DNA of 64,000 nt from JAJEAO01 sp963667635 (GTDB taxonomy: Bacteria; Acidobacteriota; Vicinamibacteria; Marinacidobacterales; Marinacidobacteraceae), in NCBI GenBank assembly GCA_965232015.1, contig OZ246946.1:1612001-1676000 (forward strand), written 5' to 3'. The translations under genes were made by a program, and so were the position numbers. Under the pieces are notes generated by a model, which was not told the DNA's origin, made no database searches, and saw only the letters and a list, made by a program, of their open reading frames with translations. Positions 34,420 through 43,815 of this stretch are shown piece by piece. Position 1 is the stretch's first letter. Each line of letters begins with the position of its first letter.

Positions 34420-35634
34420 TCACATCCGCGTCATCGCCTCGAGCAGCGGCCAGAAGCGGAGCTGCTCGACGGCGTGGCTGCGGTAGATCCCGAGCCCGTC
34501 CACTCCGGCGGCCCGGGTGGCGCGGGCGGCGTCGAGCATGGCGCCCTCGGTCTGCAGACTCCCGGGGTGGTAGCAGGAGAACTCGGCGACGACGGGGACC
34601 CGGCCGGCCACCCTCTCCACCATGTGCCGGGTCTGACGTTCGATGACGGCGATGTCGGTGGTGGAACGGAACCAGAGGTGCATCTCGTCCACCAGCCCCT
34701 CATCCACCCACGTCGGCCAGTCCTGCATCCTCGTCCGATATCCCTCCGGGTCCCGGTTGATGACCGTCACCGTGAACACGGCGTCGGCGCGCACCGCCTT
34801 CACCGCGTCCCGGATCGCGCGCAGCATGTCGGTCCACCGGTCCGCGCGGAAAGCGATCCACTCCGGGTCGGCGTTCGGGATGGAGAACGGATCGCGGCCG
34901 GTCGCGTCGCGGAAGGCGCCCGCGATCGAGTCCTCATAACCGTCGGCGCTCACTCCGGCGTCGTCCTCGTTGATCGAGACGAACTCCGCCTGGATTCCCG
35001 CGCCGCCGCTCCGAGCGAGAAGTTCCGCGAACACGCGCGCCTCCTCGGCGCGTCCCTCCGGGAGGCCGGGGCTCAGAAAGACCCGCTCCCAGGGCTGCAT
35101 CTCGTCCGAGAGGGTCCGGTTCCGGTGCCGGTGCTCGGGGTTCTCCCGGAGGAAATCGCTCAGACTCTCGATCCGCTGCGGGTGGCTCCAGATCGGCCGG
35201 TGGGCATCGAGCGTGACGCGCCCCGCTTCGGTGCCGAAGCGGGGGACCATGAAGTTGGCGGACCACGCCGGGTACATCCTCATCCCGCCATGGGACGCCA
35301 CCGCCTTGTAGGGATGGACCTCGACACCCACCTCCCGACCGGCGGCGACGAGCTCGGGCGAAGCCCCGGGGGCGAACACGCGGGAAACGCCGTGATCGGC
35401 GCACTTCGCGACATAGGCCTCAACCTCGGTCTCCCCCCGGTCGCTCACGAACAGCTCTCCGAGCCCGAGATCCTGGCCCCAGAGCGCCACGCCGGAGGGC
35501 GGGCCTCCGGACGCTCCTGGCGACGACGGCGCGGAGTCCGGGGATTCCTGCGAACCGCAGGCGGCCGCCGCCGGGGCCGCGGCGAGGACGCCCTTCAGAA
35601 AGACCCGGCGGGGCAGAGCGCTTCCGGAACTCAC
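34420..35634 (-). CDS. Tat-exported putative glycoside-hydrolase-like protein
   Basis: Protein of 404 residues. It starts at GTG 35634, overlapping the upstream aminotransferase gene's stop (GTGA). The N-terminus carries a twin-arginine signal (LPRRVFLKGVLAAAPAAAACG), with a Cys that could be lipidated. The mature domain looks like a TIM-barrel hydrolase of the putative GHL10/family-10-like type: HGVSRVFAPG, VEVHPYKAV, AEFVSINEDDAGV and VVAEFSCYHPGSLQTEG. Substrate unknown; it may act with the coexported PLP enzyme encoded just upstream. Confidence 0.7.
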   Translation of the reverse strand: MSSGSALPRRVFLKGVLAAAPAAAACGSQESPDSAPSSPGASGGPPSGVALWGQDLGLGELFVSDRGETEVEAYVAKCADHGVSRVFAPGASPELVAAGREVGVEVHPYKAVASHGGMRMYPAWSANFMVPRFGTEAGRVTLDAHRPIWSHPQRIESLSDFLRENPEHRHRNRTLSDEMQPWERVFLSPGLPEGRAEEARVFAELLARSGGAGIQAEFVSINEDDAGVSADGYEDSIAGAFRDATGRDPFSIPNADPEWIAFRADRWTDMLRAIRDAVKAVRADAVFTVTVINRDPEGYRTRMQDWPTWVDEGLVDEMHLWFRSTTDIAVIERQTRHMVERVAGRVPVVAEFSCYHPGSLQTEGAMLDAARATRAAGVDGLGIYRSHAVEQLRFWPLLEAMTRM

Positions 35635-36914
35635 AGCGCGACCCCGTTGCGGACCGCGTCCTCGATGGCGGCGGCGAAGAGGTCCACCTCCTCGAGCGTG
35701 GTGAAGACGCTCGGCGAGACCCGAATGCAGTCGAACTCGCCGGCGATGAAACGGGGCCGGACGTGGACCCGGTACTTCCGCTCGAGGAAGTCGGTCAGTT
35801 CTCCCGAATCCACTCCCTCGATCCGCATCGCCCCGATGCCGCAGGCCTGCCGGATGTCGGGAGGATTCAGCACCTGGACCCCGGGCAGCTCCTTCACCCG
35901 CTCGGCCCAGCGCCGTCGCAGATGGACGAGTCGTTCGGCCTTTCGCTCCGGGCCGAGGCCGTCGTGGAACGTGAGCGCCTCCGTGATCGCGCCGCGCAGC
36001 GCGATCGGGTTCGTGCCGATCTGCTCGAACTTGCGGATGTCGTCGTCCTGGCTCGCGGGAGCGCTCATGAGCGGCCAGACGTTCAGGATCTTCTCCTTGC
36101 GGACGTAGAGGAAGCCGGTGCCGACCGGAGCGAACAGCCACTTGTGGAGGCTGGTCCCGTAGTAGTCGCAGTCGAGTTCGTCGCGGGTGAACGGGAAGTG
36201 GGCGAAACCGTGGGCGCCGTCCACGAGCGTCTCCACCCCGTGGCGCCGCGCCATGCGGCAGATCTCGCCGACCGGAAAGATCTGCCCGGTGGTGAACGTG
36301 GTGTGGCAGATCAGGAGCAGCTTCGTCCGGGGCGTGATGGCGCGCTCCAGGAGATGGGTCAGCTCGGAGAGATCCTCGGGCGGCGTCGGATAGGGGACGG
36401 TGCGGAGGACGATCCCGTCCCGGCGCTCGCGCTGGCGGAAGGTCATGAGCATCCGGGGGTAGTCCTGGGTCGTGGTCAGCACTTCATCGCCCGGTTGGAG
36501 CGCGAGCCCGAACTGGACGATCTCCATCGCCTCGCTGGCGTTTCGGGTGAAGGCGATCTCGTCGGTCCCGCACCCGAACGCGTCCGCGAGACGGCGGCGG
36601 GCCACCTCGACCCGCGGACCGAGCAGCTCGTCCACGTAGAGCGAGGGCCCCATGTTCGTGATGTCCCAGTACTGCCGCATCGCCCGCTGGACGGTGGCGG
36701 GCGCCGGACTCACGCTCCCCGAGTTCAGGTTGATGTGGTTGCGGTCGATCGTGAACGCCTCCCGCACCCGGAACCAGAAGTCCTCGTCCCGCGCCGCCTC
36801 CTGCGCGGTCGCCCCGCCGAGCCGTCGGGCCGCCCGTTCGATCCGCTCCCCGGCATCCGCCGCGAGCGCGGTCAGGGCGCCGCCCGCCGCCCCGAGGAAA
36901 GTTCTCCTCCGCAT
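35631..36914 (-). CDS. Tat-exported aminotransferase class V (isopenicillin N epimerase-like)
   Basis: PLP enzyme of 427 residues whose N-terminus MRRRTFLGAAGGALTALA is a twin-arginine signal, so it is predicted to be folded with its cofactor before export. Class V features are INLNSGSVSPAP, TRNASEAMEIVQFG, LVDGAHGFAHFPF and the PLP lysine in YGTSLHKWLFAPVG. Relatives include isopenicillin N epimerase and cysteine desulfurase-like proteins; the reaction cannot be assigned. It is coupled to the hydrolase-like gene downstream. Confidence 0.87.
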   Translation of the reverse strand: MRRRTFLGAAGGALTALAADAGERIERAARRLGGATAQEAARDEDFWFRVREAFTIDRNHINLNSGSVSPAPATVQRAMRQYWDITNMGPSLYVDELLGPRVEVARRRLADAFGCGTDEIAFTRNASEAMEIVQFGLALQPGDEVLTTTQDYPRMLMTFRQRERRDGIVLRTVPYPTPPEDLSELTHLLERAITPRTKLLLICHTTFTTGQIFPVGEICRMARRHGVETLVDGAHGFAHFPFTRDELDCDYYGTSLHKWLFAPVGTGFLYVRKEKILNVWPLMSAPASQDDDIRKFEQIGTNPIALRGAITEALTFHDGLGPERKAERLVHLRRRWAERVKELPGVQVLNPPDIRQACGIGAMRIEGVDSGELTDFLERKYRVHVRPRFIAGEFDCIRVSPSVFTTLEEVDLFAAAIEDAVRNGVAL

Positions 36915-37017
36915 GATGCCTCCTTCGCTCGCCAGGAATGAGCGCCCCGGACCATAACCCGGACCCGCCTCCGCGCCTCACGCGCGGGGAGTCGGGCCGC
37001 AGGCCGTCGCTCTGACA

Positions 37018-37036
37018 ATCCGCGCACTACGCGGAT
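37018..37036 (-). terminator. stem-loop, possible terminator
   Basis: ATCCGCG, loop CACTA, CGCGGAT: a perfect 7-bp hairpin seven bases beyond the stop of the small gene at 37043-37297. There is no T tract. Confidence 0.4.
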
Positions 37037-37042
37037 CCGGTC

Positions 37043-37297
37043 CTACCAGACCCAGTCCTCGTCGTCGAAGTCGTTCGGGAAAGGCGGATCGAGCTCGACG
37101 TCATCCCCGGCGGCCCGCGCCCGGCGGGCGGCGTCGCTCCAACCGGAACGCGGACGGGATTCGGGGCGTCCGACCGGGCTCGCCGTCAGCCGGCCCGGCT
37201 CACCGCGCAGTTCCTCTTCATCGGCCCCGCCGGCCGCCTCAGGCAGGGCGCGTGGCTCCGGAGGCTTCAGGAACGGATCAATGGCATGGGACTTCAT
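37043..37297 (-). CDS. small acidic hypothetical protein
   Basis: An 84-residue reading frame, rich in Pro, Glu, Asp and Arg, ending in the distinctive acidic-aromatic tail FPNDFDDEDWVW. No family recognised and no clear ribosome site; the start lies in a short tandem repeat (ATGGGACTTC twice). A hairpin directly after the stop supports it being a transcription unit. It could be a real small protein or a chance frame. Confidence 0.4.
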   Translation of the reverse strand: MKSHAIDPFLKPPEPRALPEAAGGADEEELRGEPGRLTASPVGRPESRPRSGWSDAARRARAAGDDVELDPPFPNDFDDEDWVW

Positions 37298-37414
37298 GGG
37301 ACTTCACGATCGCACTCCGAGCCTTCGCGAACAGCTTTGAACTCTGCACCTGTGGACCATGGCGTCTCGTATCTCGTATCTGGTCGCGGTGTTTTTCCAC
37401 TACGGATGTGATCC

Positions 37415-38560
37415 CTACGGGTTGCAACTGATGACGTAACCGCTTCCCGCTCCATTCCGAGGTGGCGGGGGAGCCGTCATTTGTGGACCCTCCCGATACT
37501 GCATGTAGCGCCAGTGCTGGTAGGCGAACCGCGAGTGGTAGATCTCCCGGCGGGAGAAATACTCGTACTCGAAACCACTCTTCGCCATCACGCCTTCTTC
37601 CACGTGGAACAACCCCATCGCATGGCCGATCTCGTGACGCAGGACAGGACCGAAGTCACAGTCTCGGTTGTCCGCATCAATCGTAATCGCACCGGCGGAC
37701 CTCCCAAGGAGGGCTAGTCCACACCATTTTTCGTCGTCTTCGGGAGCGCCAGCGCGCACGGTGATCCAACCTTCGATGTCATCTCGGTCCCTGCCCGTCT
37801 CGATGGTCCCGTAGTAGCCGGGGGCTCCGCTCAACGTGATGACGGTGCCCGGGATCGTCTCCTCGATCTCTTGAATCTCCTGGCGGCTGAAGCCGTCGGT
37901 AACGATGTAGAAGTTCGGCGCGGGATCCGACTGGATGTACAAGCGCCTGTCCGCGAGATCCCCGATCGGATCGCCGTTTGCGAACCAGCCGGGGCAGTCG
38001 TCTGACGCGGGACAATCGTGAGCATCGAAGAGCAACTGGTTCCAGAAGACGCGATCAAACCGTTCGTCCGGCTCCGGGACGTCGAAGTCGAGATGGAAGT
38101 CCACGCCCCGCACGGAGGATCCGGTGCGTGGCCGGGAGACATGCTGAGGGCGCGGTTTGTCGTAAGCCGCGGGCGGAAGGACATTGAGGACGTAGCCCTC
38201 CCCGCGGAGGCCAGTGACCTGGAAGTCACCCTCACTGTCCGACCAGTCCCAGTCATCAACTTCGCCCGTGTCCCGATTCTCGGCCTGGATGAGAGCGCCC
38301 CAGATCCCCCATCCTTCGCCGCCCGGTCCAGTGGCGGTAAGGATGGAACCCCGGATCGAAAACGACCGGCCTTGTGTCGGCTCCGCGGACGGTGAAGCTG
38401 CGCCCGACGCCGGCTCAGCGTTCTGGGCGGGAGGGGACTGAATCTGTGGACTGCCGGGCGGCGTACCTGGACCTGGATCCCCACATGCCGCAGCAAGAAG
38501 CAGCGCGAGGGCTGCGATTACGCCCCCCCTTGGGCGTCGCAGATGCGTCTTTCTCCCCAT
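37415..38560 (-). CDS. secreted zinc metallopeptidase (metzincin), lipoprotein
   Basis: Protein of 381 residues. A lipobox (LLLAAACGDPG) and a Pro/Ser-rich linker precede a carboxypeptidase-regulatory-like beta domain (about residues 65-160). The C-terminal metzincin domain has the zinc motif HEIGHAMGLFH and a likely Met-turn (GVMAKS). Cys pairs are present (DCPASDDCP, and Cys at KWCG/DRDC). Predicted to degrade protein at the cell surface. It has no operon partner. GC content is locally lower than in neighbouring genes, and codon use is mixed, hinting at later acquisition. Confidence 0.83.
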   Translation of the reverse strand: MGRKTHLRRPRGGVIAALALLLAAACGDPGPGTPPGSPQIQSPPAQNAEPASGAASPSAEPTQGRSFSIRGSILTATGPGGEGWGIWGALIQAENRDTGEVDDWDWSDSEGDFQVTGLRGEGYVLNVLPPAAYDKPRPQHVSRPRTGSSVRGVDFHLDFDVPEPDERFDRVFWNQLLFDAHDCPASDDCPGWFANGDPIGDLADRRLYIQSDPAPNFYIVTDGFSRQEIQEIEETIPGTVITLSGAPGYYGTIETGRDRDDIEGWITVRAGAPEDDEKWCGLALLGRSAGAITIDADNRDCDFGPVLRHEIGHAMGLFHVEEGVMAKSGFEYEYFSRREIYHSRFAYQHWRYMQYREGPQMTAPPPPRNGAGSGYVISCNP

Positions 38561-38692
38561 TCGCGCCTTCTCCTTGCCGGCCTTGGCCGAGCAGGCGCAG
38601 CATATCTCCTACCGACCACTCCGCGGGTGGATCCTCCCTTGGGGCGCGGGGACTGTGCTCGGACCCGCGTCGGAGGCGAACCCCAGCCGGGC

Positions 38693-40276
38693 TCACATCC
38701 CCCACACCGTGATCGGGACATCGGCCCCGGCTTCCTCGCGGCGGAAGAGTTTCTCGCTCCACGTCCGCTCCGGGTTCCGGTCGAAGACGACGAGGTGCCC
38801 CTCACGGGCGCCGCACCGGTCCATGTACGCCCTCGTCTGGGCCAGGCCGTCCCGGATCGTGCGCTCGAGGCCGCCATGGCGGATCTTGCACTCGACGACG
38901 GCCCGGTCCACCGTCCGCCCCCGGGGCCACACGATCAGTAGATCCGTCCGGCCGCGTCCGAGTCCGTACTCGCGCTCGATCCGGCCGCCGCCGTTCACGA
39001 CCCGATGGAGGAACGCCTGGAGCAGAAGCTGCGGACCCGCCTCGCGGTACTGGAACCGCTCCACCCAGTCCTCCGAGTGCTCGCGGAAGAACTGCTGGAA
39101 CGCCTCCAGCAGCCTCGCGACATCGAGACGCCCCGACTCCGGGTCCACGTACCAGGCGGTCTCCTCGACGAGATCGTCCTCGACGACGGCCGTCAGCGCC
39201 CGCGGGATCACTTCGGCATAGATCGGGTTGGCCACTCGAGGAGTGCCTTCTCTCGCGATCAATCCCAGGTCACGCACGTACTCCAGGTCCGCCGCGCCGT
39301 ACCGCCGGCGGTCCGCGCCGGTGAGCAGGGGTTCGACGACCCGGCGCACCCGGTTCTCGGCGAGCTTGTGCGCGAGCTGGTCCAGAGGAGCCGCGCGACT
39401 CAGGATGAGGCGCTCGCGCGCCTCCCGGATCGCGGCGAGCGTGATCTCTCTGGCGCGCTCCCGACCGGACGGGTCCTCGAAGCAGGCCTCGGCGGCGAGC
39501 GCGTTGACGAGCCAGGGCTGGCCCTCTGTCTGACGCCAGATCGTCTCCCGCGCCTCCGGAGAAAACCGTTGTCCGGTCTCCTCGGTGTGCCGGGCAAGAA
39601 GCGACTCCACTTCGCTCTTTCCGAAGTCCCCGAGGCGCAGGCGCCTCGCGGCGATGTTGAAGGCGATCCCACCGCTGATCTGCGCCCCGGCGGCCTCCGA
39701 CTGCATCCGGTAGTCGCGGACGTCCCGGACGCCGCACAGGATGACCGTCTGCGGGAACCGACCGGGCCGGTGCGGATAGCCCGCGCGCAACTGCCGCAGG
39801 ACCGAGATGAGGGTGTCTCCGATCAGCGCGTCGATCTCGTCCACGAGCACGACGAGAGGCGCGGGGGCGTCCTGCGCCCAGCGGCCGAGGACCTCGCGGA
39901 GCGCTCCGCCCGGACCCCGCCGCTCGAGCGCCTCCGGCCAGATCCGGTTGACGAACGAATCGCCGAGTGACTCCTCGGCCTCGGCACCGAGCTCCCCGAG
40001 GATCTCGCGCATCGCCGAACGGCGGTTCTCCCGGGACGGCTGCGCCACTTCGACATTCACGTACACGGCGTGGAAATCTCCGGCCGAGCCGGCGTTCAGC
40101 AGGTCCCGGAGGGCGAAGAGCGCCGAGGTCTTGCCGGTCTGCCGAGGGGCGTGGAGGGTGAAGTAGCGCTTCGTGCGGATCAGCCGCAGCAGCTCGTCGA
40201 GGTCGAGGCGCTCGAGCGGCGGGATGTGGTAATGATCGGCGGGGACGATCGGTCCCGACGTGTTGAAGAAGCGCAC
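38693..40276 (-). CDS. AAA ATPase fused to a PD-(D/E)XK nuclease-like domain
   Basis: Protein of 527 residues. The ATPase part has Walker A HAPRQTGKTSAL (residues 42-53), Walker B VVLVDEIDAL and an arginine-containing sensor region. A winged-helix-like middle follows. The C-terminus (about 445-475) has GRTDLLIVWP and AVVECKI, the D...ExK pattern of PD-(D/E)XK nucleases. Relatives are multi-copy proteins of unknown role in many bacteria; a defence or DNA-maintenance role has been suggested for such architectures but is not proven. It lies between the metzincin and the TonB receptor gene. Confidence 0.83.
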   Translation of the reverse strand: MRFFNTSGPIVPADHYHIPPLERLDLDELLRLIRTKRYFTLHAPRQTGKTSALFALRDLLNAGSAGDFHAVYVNVEVAQPSRENRRSAMREILGELGAEAEESLGDSFVNRIWPEALERRGPGGALREVLGRWAQDAPAPLVVLVDEIDALIGDTLISVLRQLRAGYPHRPGRFPQTVILCGVRDVRDYRMQSEAAGAQISGGIAFNIAARRLRLGDFGKSEVESLLARHTEETGQRFSPEARETIWRQTEGQPWLVNALAAEACFEDPSGRERAREITLAAIREARERLILSRAAPLDQLAHKLAENRVRRVVEPLLTGADRRRYGAADLEYVRDLGLIAREGTPRVANPIYAEVIPRALTAVVEDDLVEETAWYVDPESGRLDVARLLEAFQQFFREHSEDWVERFQYREAGPQLLLQAFLHRVVNGGGRIEREYGLGRGRTDLLIVWPRGRTVDRAVVECKIRHGGLERTIRDGLAQTRAYMDRCGAREGHLVVFDRNPERTWSEKLFRREEAGADVPITVWGM

Positions 40277-40337
40277 CTGAGGCGCAGTATCGCACTCGCG
40301 GGGAGGAACCGCTCCGGCGATCAGAGCGCGGTTCGCG

Positions 40338-42848
40338 TCAGAAGCGAAAGCGGATTCCGACGGTGGGGATGCGAGGAAATCCCGGCTCCGGGTCGTCTCT
40401 GATGAGGGGCAGCCCGCCGTCGGGCGAAGGTTCGACTTCCTGCTGCATCCGGACGCTGTTCTCCCGCCCGGTCACGTTGAGCACCTCGGCATAGGCCGAC
40501 CAACGCCCTCCGAAACCGCCGTGGCGGTAGGTGAAGCGGAGGTCGAGGCGCGCGTAGTTCGGCAGGCGGGCGGAGTTCAGGTTGTCCACGCCGCCGAGGT
40601 CCACGGTGTAGAGCGGCCGGCCGCGCTCGTCCCGGTTCGGGACGAGGCGGCCGGAGTCGCCCTCGACGGCCTCGACCCGCACTCCCACCGCGGGCGTGTA
40701 GGGGAAGCCGCTCGCGACGCGACCCGTGGCGGCGAGCGTGAACCGGTTGGAGAGCCGGTACACACCGACCAGGTTCAGCGCCTGCGGGCGGTCGTAGTCG
40801 AAAGGGAACCGCGCGCCCCAGACCTCGCGCTCGGCTCTCCCGAGCGACCACGACGCCCAGCCCACCAGCCTCGACGCGGGGTCGTTGCGTTCGAGGTAGA
40901 TGTCCACGCCGCGGGCGACGCCCCGGCTCCCGTTCTCGGGAGCGATGGTGATCTGCGGCGCCCGGGGGACGGAGGCGGCGAGTTCATCGGGGAAGTCGTA
41001 GCGGGCGACCCGCCGGCCCGTCTCCTCGGGTGACTCCAGCCGGCCCGAGAGGAGGTCGCGGTAGCGCTTCCAGTAGCCCTCGACGCGCAGGCTGGTTCCG
41101 GTCCCGAGCGACTTCTCGAGCCCGACAACGGCATGGAGGGCGCGCTCGTGCGCGAGACGATCCACCGCGTTCAGGTCGAGCAGCGTGTCCGAGGCGAGGA
41201 GTTTTTCCCAGCCGGGGCTCTGGGTGTAGAGGCCGCCGGCGGCGCGGGCGCGGAGTCCGCCTCCCAGATCCCAACTCGCGGCGAACCGCGGAGAAAGGGT
41301 GTTTCGCCCGTTGACCGTGCTCCACTCGAGCCGCAGGCCCGGCTCGATGGAGAGGCGCTCGCTGATGCGGAACGTGTCCTGGACCCAGGCCCCGCCCCGC
41401 AGGCCGACGAGCTCGGAGTCGAGGGAGTCGGGAAGGGCGGAGCCGCCCCGGATGCTCGTCGGGTTCGCCTCGCCCGTGTTGCGGACCCCCTCGATCACCT
41501 GGTCCAGCGACGACCGCAGCCGGTGGAGCTCGACGCCCAGGCCGAGGAAGTGCCGACTCCCCGCCTCGAAACCCAGCTCCTGCCGGATCGAGAAGTCCCG
41601 GACGGCCAGCTCGCGGCGAAACCCGAGCAGTTCGAGCGGCCCCTCCGACTCGTCCTCCGCCCCGGCCGCGACCCGGCTCCCGGTGCGGAACTCGGCGTCG
41701 AAGTCGAGGGACTCCACGTTTCGGTACCAGGCGAGGATCGTCGTGGAGGTGGCTCGATCGGAAATGACGGCGTCGAGGCGGGCGGCGAGCAGGTCGTTCG
41801 CGGTGTCGCCGTCCAGCGCGACCCGCTCGTCGCCCTCCTCCTCGTCCTCGAAGGAGAAGTCGGTGTCCTCCCGGCCCTGGAGCCCGGTCAGGGTGAAGCG
41901 GTGGCCGGGACCCCACGACCAGTCGCCGCGGAGCTGAAAATCGGCGAAGGAGGGGAAGTCCTGGTCGAAGATGCGCCCCACGACGACGTCGTAGTAGGTG
42001 CGGCGGGCGCTGAGCAGCCACGCCCCCTGCCCCGGCAGCGGCCCCTCCCCGACCACGTTTCCGTCGGTGACGCTCAGCGACGCGGTGGCGCCGTAGTCGC
42101 GGCGGCCTCCGCGGTTGTTCACGATGAGGAGCGACGAGAGGCGGTCCCCGTAGGCGGCCCCGAAGCCGCCGGCAGAGAGCGAGAAATCGGAGACCGTCTC
42201 CGGATGGAAGGCGCTCACCAGCCCGAAGAGGCGGTAGGGGTTGTGGACCTCCACCCCGTCCATGAGCGTGAGGTTCTGGTCGGGGCCGCCGCCGCGCACC
42301 GAGAGGAAGCTGCCGAAGTCCGAGGTCTGCGCCACCCCGGGAAGGGTCCCGAGGGCGCGGAAGATGTTGTCCACCGACCCGGCGGTCTCGAGGACCTCCC
42401 GCGGCTCCACCCGCACCGCGGCGGGACGGTCCAGTTCGGGCGCCTCGGCAACGACCTGGACCGTCTCGCTGATGCGTTGCGCGACGAGGCGGATCTCGAC
42501 CGGCCCGGACTCGGGAACGGCGACCGAGATCTCGAAGTACCCCTCGGCGGCGACCGCAATCACGCGAACGGTGGCGGGCGCCTCGAGGACGAAACGGCCG
42601 TCCGGCCCGGCCGAGGCGGTCCGGCCCGCCGCGGACACGGTCGCGCCCCCGATCGGGTCTCCGGTCGCCTGGTCCAGAATGCGGCCCCGGATCTCCCGGA
42701 CGACCGGAGCCTCGGCGGGAGGCGGGGGCGCCTGCTGCGATGCGGCGCCAACCGGAACCGCCGGCAACCCGCAGGCGAGGAGCGCCGCCGCGAGATGAAT
42801 CGCCCGTCGGCGAAGCGGGAGCCGTGGCCGGACGGGCGATGGGAGCAT
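40338..42848 (-). CDS. TonB-dependent receptor with N-terminal carboxypeptidase-regulatory domain
   Basis: Outer-membrane protein of 836 residues. A signal peptide (to about residue 35) precedes a CarboxypepD_reg-like domain (VREIRGRILDQATGDPIGGATV), a plug domain (LGTLPGVAQTSDFGSFLSVRGG, LTLMDGVEVHNPYR) and a 22-strand-type barrel ending in Phe (VGIRFRF). Such receptors take up siderophores, cobalamin or glycans. No exbB, tonB or SusD gene is adjacent, so the substrate is unknown. Its proximity to a cobalamin-type regulator is noted only as context. Confidence 0.92.
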   Translation of the reverse strand: MLPSPVRPRLPLRRRAIHLAAALLACGLPAVPVGAASQQAPPPPAEAPVVREIRGRILDQATGDPIGGATVSAAGRTASAGPDGRFVLEAPATVRVIAVAAEGYFEISVAVPESGPVEIRLVAQRISETVQVVAEAPELDRPAAVRVEPREVLETAGSVDNIFRALGTLPGVAQTSDFGSFLSVRGGGPDQNLTLMDGVEVHNPYRLFGLVSAFHPETVSDFSLSAGGFGAAYGDRLSSLLIVNNRGGRRDYGATASLSVTDGNVVGEGPLPGQGAWLLSARRTYYDVVVGRIFDQDFPSFADFQLRGDWSWGPGHRFTLTGLQGREDTDFSFEDEEEGDERVALDGDTANDLLAARLDAVISDRATSTTILAWYRNVESLDFDAEFRTGSRVAAGAEDESEGPLELLGFRRELAVRDFSIRQELGFEAGSRHFLGLGVELHRLRSSLDQVIEGVRNTGEANPTSIRGGSALPDSLDSELVGLRGGAWVQDTFRISERLSIEPGLRLEWSTVNGRNTLSPRFAASWDLGGGLRARAAGGLYTQSPGWEKLLASDTLLDLNAVDRLAHERALHAVVGLEKSLGTGTSLRVEGYWKRYRDLLSGRLESPEETGRRVARYDFPDELAASVPRAPQITIAPENGSRGVARGVDIYLERNDPASRLVGWASWSLGRAEREVWGARFPFDYDRPQALNLVGVYRLSNRFTLAATGRVASGFPYTPAVGVRVEAVEGDSGRLVPNRDERGRPLYTVDLGGVDNLNSARLPNYARLDLRFTYRHGGFGGRWSAYAEVLNVTGRENSVRMQQEVEPSPDGGLPLIRDDPEPGFPRIPTVGIRFRF

Positions 42849-42894
42849 CGGGGTCGGGGGGCTCGGAAGGATCAGGTTGGGCGTGACGCGGGCG

Positions 42895-43815
42895 TCACGT
42901 CGGCCGTTTCGCCCGAGCAGCCTTGAGAAACGCGGGCACCGGACGCAGGTTCCGAACGAGCCCGAGCCACGACATCACGACGAGCGCATACCAGGTCGGA
43001 TCGAACTCCCACCAGAAGAATCCCTGTCGGGCGGCGACGGGATAGCGGTGGTGGTTGTTGTGCCAGCCTTCGCCCACGGTGACGATCGCGAGGAACAGGC
43101 TGTTGCGGCTGTCGTCCCGGGTGTCGTAGCGACGCCGCCCCATACGGTGCGCCAGCGAATTGATGAAGCTGGTGCCGTGGAAAAGCGCCACCGTCGAGAT
43201 GAAGAATCCCCACGCCAGCATCTGCGGACCCGTAGTCCCGGGGAGCCAGACCCCGAGCAGGTAAAGGGACCCGGCGAACGCCGCGGGCACCACCGTGTCG
43301 AAACGGTCCAGCCACCGGAGCTCCGGATAGCGGGCGAGGTCGGGCACCACATCGAGCCGCGTGGGGAAGTTCGCCGGGGCGGTGATCCAGCCCATGTGAC
43401 TCCACCAGAAGCCGTGCTGGCGCGGCGAGTGGACATCCTCGGGCTCATCGGACCGGCGGTGGTGAAGCCGGTGGTGCGCCGCCCACCACAGCGGTCCCCG
43501 CTGGACGGCGCTCGCGCCCAGGACGGCGAAGACGAACTGCATCGGCCGCGAGGTCTCGTAGGCCCGGTGGGAGAACAGCCGGTGGTAGAACGCGGTGATC
43601 GCGAAGGCGCGGAAGAAATAGAGCGCCACCGCCACCCCGACTGCGACCGGACTCCACCCCACCCAGATCGGGGCGAGACAGGCGAGGTGCATGACGAGGA
43701 AGGGACTGACGCGCATCCAGTCCACCCGCATCCCCCGCTCGGGATCTCCCGGGCGGTAGCTCCAACTGTCCAGCCAGACGACCGGAACCGCGAGCGCTCG
43801 GCGCAGCGCGCTCAT
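42895..43815 (-). CDS. fatty-acid (acyl-CoA/acyl-lipid delta-9 type) desaturase
   Basis: Membrane di-iron desaturase of 306 residues with the three histidine boxes HRLFSH (78-83), HRLHH (115-119) and HNNHH near the C-terminus, plus four membrane helices. It introduces a cis double bond into acyl chains. ATG 43815 overlaps the stop of the upstream CarH-like regulator gene (ATGA), so both are made from one transcript. Its product would feed the CFA-type methyltransferases encoded divergently at 46876-49412. The residues before ATG 43815 in this frame are antisense-like and not part of the protein. Confidence 0.93.
   Translation of the reverse strand: MSALRRALAVPVVWLDSWSYRPGDPERGMRVDWMRVSPFLVMHLACLAPIWVGWSPVAVGVAVALYFFRAFAITAFYHRLFSHRAYETSRPMQFVFAVLGASAVQRGPLWWAAHHRLHHRRSDEPEDVHSPRQHGFWWSHMGWITAPANFPTRLDVVPDLARYPELRWLDRFDTVVPAAFAGSLYLLGVWLPGTTGPQMLAWGFFISTVALFHGTSFINSLAHRMGRRRYDTRDDSRNSLFLAIVTVGEGWHNNHHRYPVAARQGFFWWEFDPTWYALVVMSWLGLVRNLRPVPAFLKAARAKRPT

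Noticed and set aside
42849..42894. Link between the TonB receptor and cobalamin uptake for the CarH-like protein
   Set aside because: Proximity only; the receptor shows no cobalamin-specific feature and the regulator has lost the cobalt-ligand histidines.
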